The notes under the pieces: generated by a model | Databases searched by the model: none | What the model saw: only the letters and a program-made list of their open reading frames with translations | What the model was told of the DNA's origin: nothing | Position numbers and translations under genes: made by a program | Source of the DNA: Axinella damicornis | Taxonomy: Eukaryota > Porifera > Demospongiae > Axinellida > Axinellidae | Direction of reading: 5' to 3' | Length of the DNA: 64,000 nt | NCBI GenBank assembly: GCA_963931865.1 | Contig: OZ007513.1 | Location: 7,548,157 to 7,612,156, forward strand | Part shown: in pieces, positions 10,323 through 20,526 of the stretch | How the letters are laid out: each line of letters starts with the position of its first letter | Numbering within the stretch: the first letter of the stretch is position 1

Positions 10323-11054
10323 ATACTCTTAACGCTGATAGTGCTGCAAGTCTGGGACAGTCAGGGCACCGGCATATTGCTGTAGCATTTCGAGAGCAAC
10401 TGTTTGCGCGCACGGCAATTGTTCGACCACATCTCGAATACGCGACTGAGGTCTGGGAACCGCATTTACACAAGAACATTGAACTAATTGAGAACGTTCA
10501 GAAACAAGCTTTAAAAATGTGTACGAAACAATGGGGTCTTGGCTATCAAGCACTGCTAGAATAACCAGAACATGGGAAATCGGCATATGCACTTAAAACT
10601 CTGTACCCTCTTCAAAATTGTGCATGGTTTATTATATTTTCCTAATGATTTAGTTGTGAATCACCATAGCAGATACTCTCCTCACACACTCCCTCTTCTT
10701 CATTGCCCATATGCTCGCACTACTGCTCTCCAAAAGTCATTTCTTCCTAGTTCAATCTCTGTATGGAACCATCTCCCTTCTGAAGCTTTACATGCAAAAT
10801 TCCATACATAGATTTAAATTATTCACAGCACCATTGTTTTTGTAGATCTAGCACTTGCATTATAAGTACATATGCACTCTGTTCAGTCTATCATCTCCTT
10901 TTGTATTTGTTGTACAACTTATTGCTATGTAATTTAGTTGTAGGTTACACACCAGACTAGCTTATGTAGCTATTTGTGTAACCATTGCATTGCACCAACC
11001 TGCTAATGCATAAATGTTGTAAAAAATTTTTTACAAAAATAATAATAATAATTA
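10323..11054 (+). pseudogene. Truncated LINE (3' end of the reverse transcriptase ORF)
   Basis: Two frames joined by a frameshift near 10,562 give the C-terminal part of a CR1/Rex-like non-LTR reverse transcriptase. The first piece contains IVRPHLEYATEVWEPH and VQKQALKMCTKQW; the second contains LKLCTLFKIVHGL, PYARTTALQKSF and PSSISVWNHLP. These are conserved motifs of the region downstream of the RT fingers and palm. The copy is 5'-truncated, as is usual for LINEs, and ends in a short AATAAT tail at 11,037-11,054. It is a dead copy and differs from the LINE at 11.6-16.7 kb. Confidence 0.8.
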
Positions 11055-11055
11055 C

Positions 11056-11515
11056 GAGGGGCAACCGCACTCCTGGTAGCCGCGATGCAACAGGTTGCGA
11101 CTCGCCATAGCGCAAGCTAAGTATTGTAATTCGTTCCAATTAACGCACATACCACGTGGCAACCACGATCGCGAGCAATGGCGACAAAAGGGAGATAAGA
11201 CATTACTACAGCACTCACAACTTAGCCAGCACGGTGAGTTTGGGCATGTAAGCGTCAGTGAACGACAGCTATCACGGCCGTGTGGTCAGAATCTTCGTGT
11301 GCCTTTCCTAAGAACGGTACTGCCACCGGAAGTCGAAGAGAGCGCGGGAGCAATGGCGACCACGGCGAGACAAAAGAGCTCATATCTCCACCACCAAGGT
11401 GAGTTTCAGCACCAACTTTTTACATTCAGGTCAGGGCATGATAGCGATCACGGCGGTGTAGGCAGAATTTCTGTAGGCCAAGCCTAAGTACTCAAACATT
11501 ATATTGGATTAATTG
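11056..11515 (+). repeat. ~460-bp GAGGGGCAACC repeat, copy A
   Basis: Begins GAGGGGCAACCGCACTCCTG and runs about 460 bp to an AT-rich tail. It contains blocks conserved in all long copies (CAATTAACGCACAT, GAGCAATGGCG, AAGGTGAGTTTCAG). Further copies lie at 11,519, 17,083 and 17,377 on the plus strand and at 58,772-59,279 on the minus strand. No long ORF is conserved, so it is probably a non-autonomous element of unknown class. Confidence 0.8.
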
Positions 11516-11518
11516 TAC

Positions 11519-11582
11519 GAGGGGCAACCGCACTCCTGGTAGCCGTTGCAACCCCGCGTTGCCTCGCGGCCGTAGCGCAAGC
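11519..11582 (+). repeat. GAGGGGCAACC repeat copy B, 5' part (split by LINE)
   Basis: Starts exactly like copy A and matches it to GTAGCGCAAGC. There the LINE sequence begins. The rest of this copy resumes at 16,677. Confidence 0.8.
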
Positions 11583-11849
11583 CAAAAACAGACAGCTAAT
11601 GAGCTGAGTTTGCTCCGAGTCTCCGAGTGCCTACTGAGTCCCGGCAACTTCAGCGAAGCGAAGCGGCAGCCGAGGGAGTCCAAACCTCCATCCCGCCCTT
11701 GACTACCCGCAAGCAGTTGCGAAGACCACCCGGACTGGACTTCCAGCCAAAAGGTCACCGTTACCAGGCCACAGCGCTGCAGCTCTGCACGTCACCACTC
11801 CAGTTGCCACGAAACAGCAAACGGGCTAACCAGTAAGTACATATAGATA

Positions 11850-13083
11850 ATGGCTCAACCTAAGTGTGATGGCATTGGTGAGGGTCAGGGTCTGGAAGGG
11901 GGGACTGAGAATATGATATTACCAATAACATGTGGACAAACAAAAGCTGAATTCTACGTAGCTAAGCAAGATGCGGTCTGGTAAAACAGTTGGCAAATGT
12001 ATTCTATTTCAATCCAAATGGATATCCCCAACGGAGTTTGAAAACTTGTCTGGGATACACTCCGCAAAGAAGTGGAGGAGAAGTATAAAATACAATGGTG
12101 AACCTATTGGGGAATGGCTTGCCAATGCACAACAAGATCATGCTGCCAGTAGCAACCCAGACAAACAAGACAAGCAGAAACCCCAAGAATTACTCCAAGA
12201 ATCGCAAACACAGCTGGACCAATCACTCCCATTGTCTCAAAATCTGCATGAAGTGTACACAGAGTCCCCAGTACCTGGACCAGGTGCCAGTGTGTCTACA
12301 CATATTTCAGACAGTGCAGAGGACGGACCTCACAATGGTCAACTATGGAGAATGATCGACAAGCTGTGTGCCAGGATAGATGGGCTCTCCCAAGAAATGA
12401 GGGATCAGGACACAAGGCACAAAAATTTAACCAAGGACCTGCGAAAGAAAATTCAAGAACAAAGTGAACGCATCACCCATCTGGAGAATCAGGTGGAAGC
12501 TCAATCTCTAACCACCCCACCAATCCCATCTGAGCCAAATATACCTACGACGGAAAACCACATGGCCAGCCTCCGCGCTAAAGTGGAAACTATTTCAGCT
12601 ACTCTATCAAACCAACAAAAGCTGCTGGAACTAACTGAGAGGTCTAATAGGGCAAAAAATGTTGTGATTATGGGGTTGGACGAGCCGGAGGGAGAGGAAA
12701 TTGTCAATGAACGTGTTGCCTCACTCTTTGCGGAAAAGCTTGGACTGTCAAACATCAGCATTCCGTCATCTAAGCGCCTGGGAAAGAGGTCAGTGCCTCA
12801 TGGAACAAGACCCAGGCCGGTCCTGGTGGCGCTGGACTCTATGTCGACAAAGAAACAAATCATGTCCAATAGAGCCAAATTAGCCGGAACCAAGATTTAC
12901 CTGAATAATGACTTGACTAAGGCCCAACAGGAGGAGGGAAAAAAACTGAGAGCCACGAGGAAACAGTTAATGGAATTACCTGATTTCAGAGGCAAGAGAA
13001 TTACAATCTCAAGTGGGAAACTTTTTGCCGACCGCCATCCCATTGATGCGGATCTGATCGGGGACTTACTGCCTTCTAATTAG
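11850..13083 (+). pseudogene. LINE ORF1 protein: SAND-like domain, coiled coil, L1-type RNA-binding core (frameshifted start)
   Basis: ORF1 products of L1-like LINEs bind the element RNA. The frame from 11,971 codes 370 residues. A better start is the ATG at 11,850, whose frame gives a segment ending LPITCGQTKAEFYVAKQ before a stop near 11,982. The next frame continues with KTVGKCILFQSKW, TPxEFE-like PTEFE and KKWRRSIKYNG. Together these match the order of SAND-domain motifs (conserved CG, TP-EFE and the KDWK-like DNA-binding core), so a one-base loss near 11,972-11,982 has split the domain. Residues ~95-230 of the 370 are Gln/Glu-rich with a heptad-like coiled coil (near LCARIDGLSQEM). RSNRAKNVVIMGLDE and the following LxSxRLGK region resemble the L1 ORF1 RNA-recognition motif and C-terminal domain. 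It ends with TAG in the same frame as ORF2. Confidence 0.75.
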
Positions 13084-16000
13084 GTATCAGGCCGGGGGGC
13101 TCTTCATGCACTAAACATATGCACATGGAATATCAATGGCCTAACGGTTGATAAGTTAGTTGACCTTTATGATCAGGTCAAAGAATACGATTTTATTTTC
13201 TTGTGTGAAACCTGGTTGAAACCCAGTAATCAGTTCAATTTCAATTTGAAGGGTTTTACCCTGCACAAGGTTTGCAGACACTCGCACAACAAGAGATGTA
13301 AGAGAGGTTCAGGCGGATTGCTTTGCTATATTCGTGAGGACTTGTCCGATGGAGTCGAATTTGTTCATGACAATAATCCGATCACGGATAGGATCTGGTT
13401 GAAATTACAGGCTCAGTTTTTTGGGCTTCACAAAGACCTTTTCATATGTCTTGCTTATATTACCCCAGAGAGATCATGCCACAAAACGTCTCGTGATAAC
13501 ATTTGGAACATCCTAAGACAAGAGATTGCTCACTTTGCAACAAATGGTGATATAATGCTAACAGGTGATTTCAATGCACGCACTGGTGGATTATCTGACT
13601 TCGTTCCTCATGATTCATGTGACCATATCCCACTCCCGCCCGACTACATAACCGATTCCTGTGTCCAACGAACTTCCCAAGACAGTCACCACAATGCATA
13701 TGGCTATGAGCTTGTCGACATTTGCCAAAGTGCTAGACTCAGGATTTTGAATGGTCGAAGAGGTGAGGATCAGGAGAAGGGTCTGTTTACATGTATGACA
13801 CCACGAGGAAACAGTGTAGTTGACTATACGATCGTATCAGAAAACCTGCTGAAGCGAATTTCCAACTTTAAGATAGATGAAATCTCCACTCTGTCTGATC
13901 ACTGCTCAGTGAGTACCAGCATTGTCTGCGGAAAGGACTCAATGGTGTATTTGCATAACCTCCAGAACACCTCAGAGGATATGCTCTTTGACCTCCTTGG
14001 CAGATATGAGGCCAGTCACCCACTAACTTCGGAACCATCTCTCTCACTCTCTTCCTTTTCATGGTCAGAGGAAGTCGAAGAGAAAGTAGCAGCAGAACTG
14101 AACACTACTGGCTTCCAATCCAAACTTGTCGAACTCTCCTCCGCTATCAATTCTAGACCAGTAGAAGAAACGGTATCTCACTTTACAAACCTCCTTCAAG
14201 ATGTCCTGGGAAAACATGCAAACAAACGCCCTACTAGAACAAATAAGAAATTCCCCAGAAACTCTTGGTTTGATCATGAATGTAAGGATCAAAAACGATT
14301 AACAAGGAAGTTGGGAAAGTTGTTCAAATCTAAGGCAGACGACCCGTGGACAAAAGATAAGTACTTAACAGCCAGAAAGAGTTACAAGGCCATGGTCAGA
14401 AGGAAAAAACGCCAAGCAGCTTTGAATCTCCATGATGAGTTGGAGTCGTTTAGAATGAGGAGCCCTCACACCTTTTGGAAGTGGGTCCGTAGAGCCTCAG
14501 GGCAGCAAACACCTGAACGTATCCCTATCCCTCTGGATGCAATGAAAACACATTTTGAGGAGCTCAATCTCGGCCCAGCCCCACTGGATAGTCAGGTCAC
14601 TCCGGGAGGAAGCAGACTGGGAAATCCATCGACGGACTCTCCCATTACAATGGAAGAAGTAGAGTTGGCAATTGCACAACTCAAATCTCACAAAGCACCT
14701 GGTTGGGATGGCTTAACGCCAGCCTTTTTTAAGCTCTTTGACTCTCGTCTGGTCTTTTTCCTTAGAGACATTTTCAATCAGGTGTTAACCTCAGGCATCT
14801 ACCCCTCAACATGGAGCATTGGTGTTATCAAACCTATTCACAAGAGTGGTGAAAAACAGGACCCTAGCAACTACCGAGGCATTACCCTCCTCAGTGTCAT
14901 GGGCAAGATTTTCACTGCCATCATAAGGGCCAGACTGCTAGATTGGGCTGAAACAACACATGTTATAAATGAAACACAGTTTGGCTTTCGACATGGCCGA
15001 AGAACGACTGATCCAATATTTATCCTAAACTCAGTTATCCAGTTCTACAGGAAGAAAGCCAAACCTTTATTTGCCTGCTTTGTGGATTTCAAGAAGGCTT
15101 TTGATTCAATAAGTCATGGTGCCCTATGGACCAAGCTAGCATCGCTGGGAGTTAGCAATATGATACTCACCCTGCTTCAAAGTATGTATGCGAACGCCAT
15201 ATCAGTAGTTCAGCTGGGAACTGAGATCTCCTCTCACTTCCCATGTAGAAAAGGTGTGCGTCAAGGGTGTAACCTCAGTCCCCTACTGTTCAATTTGTTT
15301 ATAGCTGATTTGGAACAGCACCTAGAAGCAGATGAGGCTGGAGGTGTTGATCTCATTCATTCTAAGTTACGACTCCTACTCTTTGCAGATGACCTGGTTC
15401 TTCTTTCTGAATCTCCTGAGGCACTCCAGTCTTCCATAAACAGCCTGTCCAAGTACTGCCTAAAATGGAGCCTCCAAGTAAATTTAACGAAAACCAAGGT
15501 TGTCTGCTTCTCACGGCAAAGAACAACAATGTCACACATGTTCCATTTGAGTGGATCACCCATTACCATTGCATCAGAATACAAATACCTGGGTGTCCTC
15601 TTGTCAGCAAATGGGTCTCTGAAGCCAGCCATTTTGATCTTGGCATCCCAGGCTAATAAGGCCACCTTCTCCTTGATAAAGACTTCAATGCACCTCGGTC
15701 ATCCTAAACCAACAACACTACTATACCTATTTGATACATTAGTACGCCCCATTACAGAATATGGATGTGAAGTCTGGGCCTCTGACAAAGCAGAGGAAAT
15801 GGAAAAAGTTCATAAACGGTTCTGTAAGTTTGCTCTTGGGCTGCCAACGTCTGCTTGCAATGCAGCAGTATATGGAGATCTTGGTAGGTGTCCCCTGGAG
15901 AACAGAAGAAAGATTGCTATGGTAAAGTATTGGTTACGTATTTCAACACACTGGGACATCCCTCCATTATTGCAGGAAGCGTACCAGCTAAATATTTGTG

Positions 16001-16578
16001 AGCAGCCCAGTCAGTGGGCACAGACAGTCAAGACAGTGCTCGACAAAGCAGGGTTTTCCCATATCTGGAACAACCCAGACAGTATTCCACATGACCTATT
16101 CATTGAAAAGCTTACGCAAAGACTTTGGGACCAATATCAACAACAATGGTTAAGTGATCTGGCCACATCCAGAAAATTGAGAACATACCGTTTGTTCAAA
16201 ACAAGGCTTGAATTTGAACCATACCTCAACCTCCCAAGACATATTCGTATACAACTGGCTAGACTACGATCTAGTTCCCACTCACTAAGGATTGAAACGG
16301 GCCGATACTCCCTCCCTAAACCGACTCCACTGGAGGAACGCCTCTGTCCAAGTTGTATCGAAATTGAGGATGAAACCCATTTTCTGATCACCTGCCGGTT
16401 GTGGCAAGGTCATTACAGAGACGAACTATTTAACTGCTGCAGATCCCTCAACAGTTCCTTTCCCCACATGAGCTCTATTGACAAGCTAATATTTATTTTG
16501 CTCTCAAAGAATGTTCATATCATTTGGCTCACAGGTGTGTTTGTGTACCAAAGTTTTATGGCAAAGCGTAAACTTTAA
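13084..16578 (+). CDS. LINE ORF2: APE endonuclease, reverse transcriptase, C-terminal Cys/His motif
   Basis: About 1,164 codons open from the ORF1 stop. The endonuclease begins immediately (ICTWNINGL), then FLCETWL, GDFNAR near residue 160, and SDHCS near 270, which are the conserved APE/exonuclease III motifs used to nick the target. The reverse transcriptase follows from about 530: KAPGWDG, NYRGITLLS, QFGFR, FVDFKKAFDS, the GVRQGCNLSP block and the catalytic FADD box (in LLLFADDLVLLS). The C-terminal part has a CPSC-x11-H-x4-C motif typical of LINE ORF2 tails. There is no ATG before the endonuclease: the first in-frame Met is inside GDIM, after about half of that domain. Expression would therefore require readthrough of the UAG or reinitiation. 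No internal stop or frameshift is visible, so the enzyme could be intact. Confidence 0.9.
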   Translation, partial: VSGRGALHALNICTWNINGLTVDKLVDLYDQVKEYDFIFLCETWLKPSNQFNFNLKGFTLHKVCRHSHNKRCKRGSGGLLCYIREDLSDGVEFVHDNNPITDRIWLKLQAQFFGLHKDLFICLAYITPERSCHKTSRDNIWNILRQEIAHFATNGDIMLTGDFNARTGGLSDFVPHDSCDHIPLPPDYITDSCVQRTSQDSHHNAYGYELVDICQSARLRILNGRRGEDQEKGLFTCMTPRGNSVVDYTIVSENLLKRISNFKIDEISTLSDHCSVSTSIVCGKDSMVYLHNLQNTSEDMLFDLLGRYEASHPLTSEPSLSLSSFSWSEEVEEKVAAELNTTGFQSKLVELSSAINSRPVEETVSHFTNLLQDVLGKHANKRPTRTNKKFPRNSWFDHECKDQKRLTRKLGKLFKSKADDPWTKDKYLTARKSYKAMVRRKKRQAALNLHDELESFRMRSPHTFWKWVRRASGQQTPERIPIPLDAMKTHFEELNLGPAPLDSQVTPGGSRLGNPSTDSPITMEEVELAIAQLKSHKAPGWDGLTPAFFKLFDSRLVFFLRDIFNQVLTSGIYPSTWSIGVIKPIHKSGEKQDPSNYRGITLLSVMGKIFTAIIRARLLDWAETTHVINETQFGFRHGRRTTDPIFILNSVIQFYRKKAKPLFACFVDFKKAFDSISHGALWTKLASLGVSNMILTLLQSMYANAISVVQLGTEISSHFPCRKGVRQGCNLSPLLFNLFIADLEQHLEADEAGGVDLIHSKLRLLLFADDLVLLSESPEALQSSINSLSKYCLKWSLQVNLTKTKVVCFSRQRTTMSHMFHLSGSPITIASEYKYLGVLLSANGSLKPAILILASQANKATFSLIKTSMHLGHPKPTTLLYLFDTLVRPITEYGCEVWASDKAEEMEKVHKRFCKFALGLPTSACNAAVYGDLGRCPLENRRKIAMVKYWLRISTHWDIPPLLQEAYQLNICEQPSQWAQTVKTVLDKAGFSHIWNNPDSIPHDLFIEKLTQRLWDQYQQQWLSDLATSRKLRTYRLFKTRLEFEPYLNLPRHIRIQLARLRSSSHSLRIETGRYSLPKPTPLEERLCPSCIEIEDETHFLITCRLWQGHYRDELFNCCRSLNSSFPHMSSIDKLIFILLSKNVHIIWLTGVFVYQSFMAKRKL

Positions 16579-16676
16579 CTTTAACAAGTGTGTATTTGTA
16601 TGTATTTATCTGTAGTCTTGACATATGGGTCCCCCGGCCTTCCATTGTCATTAAAATTTATATATATATATATATT

Positions 16677-17082
16677 ATTGCAATTCGTTCCAATTAACGC
16701 ACATGCCACGTGGCAACCGCGCTCAGTCGGTCGCGAGCAATGGCGTCCAAAAGGAAGACAAGATATTATTACAGCACTTACGACTTAGCCAGCACGGTGA
16801 GTTTTGGCATGCAAGTGTCAGTGAACGACAGCGATCACGGCCGTGTGATCAGAATCTTCGTGTGCCTTCCTGAGAACGGTACTGCCACCGGAAGTCAAAG
16901 AGAGCGCTCGAGCAATGGCGGCCAACGGCGAGACAAAAGCGCTCATATCTCAGCCACCAAGGTGAGTTTCAGCACCAACTTTCATCATTCAGGTCAGTGC
17001 TTGATAGCGATCACGGCGGTGTAGTCAGAATCTATGTAGGCCAATCCTAAGTACTCGAACATTATATATATTATATTATATC
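16677..17082 (+). repeat. GAGGGGCAACC repeat copy B, 3' part
   Basis: Resumes with the conserved CAATTCGTTCCAATTAACGC block directly after the LINE tail. It continues through the usual internal blocks to the AT-rich end at about 17,080. Confidence 0.8.
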
Positions 17083-17376
17083 GAGGGGCAACCGCACTCC
17101 TGGTAGCCGCGATGCAACCGGTTGCAACTCGCTGGGTGGTCATAGTGTTTGTGGCAATGAAACTTTGAAAGTTGAAGAGAGCGCTCGAGCAATGGCGGCT
17201 GAAGGGAAGACAAAAAAGCACTCACAACTCCACTACCAAGATGAATTTCAGCAACAAAATTGTACGGTTGGGTCACTGCACGATACAGTAGTGATCATGA
17301 AGATTTAGTCAGAACCTTTGTAGGTCCTTTCTGCGGGCTGGGAGGTTTTTTATTTGTTTATATTTGCATTATTAGC
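17083..17376 (+). repeat. GAGGGGCAACC repeat copy C (internally deleted)
   Basis: Has the same first ~45 bp as copies A and D, then jumps to the second half (GAGAGCGCTCGAGCAATGGCG and onwards). About 170 bp of the unit is missing. Confidence 0.75.
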
Positions 17377-17935
17377 GAGGGGCAACCGCACTCCTGGTAG
17401 CCGCGTTGCAACCGGTTGCAGCTCGACGATAGCGCATAGGTATTGCAACACATTCCAATTAACGCACATGCCACGTGAGGACCATGAGCGCTCGCGTCGA
17501 TCGATTAAGCTGAGTCAGCAATGGCGGCCCAAGGAGATCGAGAAGACAAGAAACTTGTTATACAGCGCTCACAACTTCGCCAGCACGGTGAGTTTCGGCA
17601 TGTAAGCGTCAGTGAACGGCAGAAACTTCGCGTGCCTTTCCTAAGAACGGTACTGCCACCGGAAGTCGGAGAGAGCGCTCGAGCAATGGCGTCCACGGCG
17701 AGACAAAAGCGCTCATATCTCCACCACCAAGGTGAGTTTCAGCTCCAAAATTGTACGGTTGGGACAGTGCATGATAGCGATCATGAAGGTGTAGTCAGAA
17801 TCTTCGTAGACCAATCCTATCACTCGAACGAGTTATTTATATTATATTATATTAGATTACGCGGCACAATTTTTCCTATACCAGGAGTGTAATAATTACG
17901 CGGCACAATTTTTCGCCTACCAGGAGTGTAAATTA
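17377..17935 (+). repeat. GAGGGGCAACC repeat copy D with inverted end
   Basis: A full-length copy. Unlike the others in the array it retains a 3' end, GGCACAATTTTT then ACCAGGAGTGT, present twice (about 17,869-17,892 and 17,901-17,930). CTACCAGGAGTG is the inverse of CACTCCTGGTAG near the 5' end, suggesting short terminal inverted repeats. The reverse-oriented copy at 58,772 ends the same way. Confidence 0.7.
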
Positions 17936-19234
17936 GCTCGAAAATTTTTCGCCGCGTGCGCTGAGAACTCCATGCCTCCTCAGTCTCCAAATCCTAGCTA
18001 CGCCCCTGCGAGCAGTGCAATGACCCATCACTTTTTCGCTACCTCCAAGTCTTCACCAGGCGGCTGCAGCTGCCCACTCATTAACTATGGCTTCGTTTGT
18101 CACGCCATTTTCACGTTTGTACACATGCGCACTTAAACGATCACTTAGCAACGATACGTTAGGGGATCCAATGAAAAATCTAAGATGAAGTAACCTTGAA
18201 TCAAGTATGCTAGAACCCAAGAACCAAGTGACCATGTTTGCAAACTGCATGCAGTTACTAATGCTTCTATGACTTCCATTTTGTCAGAAATATACAATGC
18301 TTATAGAGAGTTAAATGCCAAAATCTGGGTTTTTTGATTTTATACGGGAGGTTATATAAAAACATACCTTCAACAGGTATGAACGGAGGTGGCCGGCTAC
18401 TGACACACTCTGCTAATGGTACATATTGATTTTCAACTAGCTATGCCTGCTAAAATTCATCTTTATAAGTCACTTCAAACGGATCAAAATATGTTGTTTT
18501 GTGTTTTTATATGAGAGGTTATATACAAACATACCTTCAACGCAAGTGGTCCGGCTATTAACACCCTCTACTAATGGTACCTATGGTTTTTCAAGCTAAA
18601 TTTCATCGTGAAAAGTCACTTCAAACCAAGCATCTAATCTCATGGGGAAAATATATTGTAATATTAAATGATTGCTAAAATAGTCACTTCACAGCGTGCT
18701 TCACAGTCCATAGTTGGATTGGTCCAGGCATTTTTGCACATGGTACATCAAGTGAAATCCATCAGTACCATTGGTTTCAGGGTGGAGCTTCAAAAGTCAC
18801 TTGAACTAATCTTGACCATCAATTAAAACCCTTTCAAGTCCAAGACTACTGTGGTCAAAAAGTAGCTCTGCTCATAAACTGCTTGTGTGGCTTTGATGTA
18901 TAACTCAATCAAACCATAGATAATATAAACCAAACGAGGCAATCAGACAGAGGTTAGTCCCTGTACACATGATTTAGCTATATTGCTACCTATACTGTAT
19001 TCTGTGAGCAGGGTGAATGCCTATCTCAACTCTCAACGCCCATATGAATGTCCCTACTATAAACTGCCTATGCCATGGTCTTCAGACAGAGATGCCTGGG
19101 CCTGATTCTTCAGCCAATGCTGGAAGTGTAATACCTGAGTCATATACCAAGGCAAGGACACCTACTGCCCAGGTGCCTGTGAGGTCACTGACTTCTTCAG
19201 CAACCTTCAGCTCAAACATGCGCCTGCTGCCAAC
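17936..19234. other. Gene-free stretch with a ~170-bp duplication
   Basis: No convincing ORF. 18,335-18,490 and 18,500-18,640 are diverged copies of one segment (shared GAGGTTATATA, AACATACCTTCAAC, CTAATGGTAC and AAAAGTCACTTCAAAC-like blocks). The remainder holds nothing recognisable. Confidence 0.5.
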
Positions 19235-19487
19235 ATAAACAAGTAATATAAAACATTAAAAAAGTAAGGAAACAAGAGGGATTATCGAACATAACAGCGA
19301 AGTATACAATCACCCCTACATATCTTTTTTCGTTGTACATGTATATTATATGGAAGAAGATCTCTGTATAGGGGGGGGTTGTATACTTCACTGTTATGTT
19401 CGATCATCCCTCTTGTTTCCTTACTTTTTGCCGTTCTGGTATCCCTACATCCTGCTACATTTTTAATGTTTTCTATTACTTGTTTAT
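19235..19487. mobile_element. Foldback/MITE-like element, copy 2
   Basis: A long hairpin. The left arm starts ATAAACAAGTAATA, and the right arm ends with its inverse (TATTACTTGTTTAT with one mismatch). Most of each arm is complementary, including AAGTAAGGAAACAAGAGGGA, except for a ~35-bp extra segment in the right arm. The right arm is shared with 599-735. No target duplication was recognised. Confidence 0.75.
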
Positions 19488-19653
19488 TACTGCTGATTTC
19501 TGCTCACTTTGAATGCAGTATTTCTTTCATCATCATGGTTCATTACCATGTAAGTGGGCATAATTGAATCAACCATTTAGAAACCTGTCTGTATCCACTT
19601 AGGGAAGTCAATGAAATTACATAGCTAGTGCTGTCAAAGGGAGCCAAAATCAA

Positions 19654-19781
19654 CAGTACTGTAGATTTCAATTCCATCCAAATGTTGCGTAATGCGTTAC
19701 GCAAACGCATAAGCGTTGCACACGCAAACGCATACGCGTTGCACAATTAACATTTGAACGGAACTGAAATCTACAGTACTG
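19654..19781. mobile_element. 128-bp MITE (CAGTACTGTAG ends)
   Basis: CAGTACTGTAGATTTCA and its inverse TGAAATCTACAGTACTG form terminal repeats that extend about 32 bp with few mismatches. The centre is rich in ACGCAAACGCATA-type short repeats. No clear target duplication is seen. Confidence 0.7.
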
Positions 19782-19789
19782 AGGTCAAC

Positions 19790-20520
19790 CCTGCAATGTT
19801 ACTTGGAGGTTATATGTCAAAGTCACACCATATACCTAGCCCCACCCACAACAGCCAGCTAACTGAGCTGAGGAACAGTTCCATATTATGTATGTAGTAG
19901 CACACAAAGATGCTGTCAACTCAAGAACACTTAATTGTTTTACTATGGCAACAGGATTACATCATCATCTCCAGTAATGTGATGCATCAGTACAGCACCC
20001 ACATGACTGTTGTATGTATACTGGTATGATCGCATGCACACATCCTGTAAATTCAATTACGTCATAACTATTACGTGACATCAGTGGGCGTTACCAGCAT
20101 AAACATACACAAAGGCTGATATACAGATTATGTGCCGCTTAGCTAGAGCGAACTGTGTGGTACCATTTGAATGTACACATAACTAACTGAAAACCTACTC
20201 GGTAGATTTCTCGATCTCAGCAGGAAAGATGAAAACTTACACTCCGGAGATGTACCAGTGAGAACATAGTTTCAGTCACAGTAACTCCTACGAGCAATAT
20301 TTCCACAATCTACACGGTAGGCTGACACTGCCATTCCTACTCTTTGGACTGCCACCGGCAAGGTCAAGAATACCTTCCGAATCACTTGCATTTCCAATTG
20401 ACATTGGCTCTTCCTGCACTGGGATGTTTGCAAAACCAGTTAGCTTTAGCTAGTCCCATTCTCATCAGGTGGCTATTTCCTGAGTTACCTGTACATCATG
20501 AAATTATGAGCTGGTGTTTA
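19790..20520. other. Gene-free stretch
   Basis: No ORF, RNA or repeat that can be supported. It directly precedes the satellite array. Confidence 0.35.
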
Positions 20521-20526
20521 GGCCTT

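Larger units (their letters stand above)
11583..16676 (+). mobile_element. Near full-length LINE inserted in copy B
   Basis: A non-LTR retrotransposon of about 5.1 kb with a ~270-bp 5' leader, ORF1, ORF2 (APE-type endonuclease plus reverse transcriptase), a ~100-bp 3' untranslated region and a TA-rich tail (16,659-16,676). The boundaries come from comparison with copy A of the host repeat: the 5' junction follows GCGCAAGC and the 3' junction precedes TTGCAATTCGTTCC. A few bases of the target (about TAAGTA) appear to be missing and no clear target duplication is seen. Clade assignment (L1/Tx1-like versus CR1/Jockey group) is uncertain. Confidence 0.88.

Noticed and set aside
17521..17892. 123-codon ORF on the plus strand
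   Set aside because: Same repeat family as above; chance open frame in copy D.
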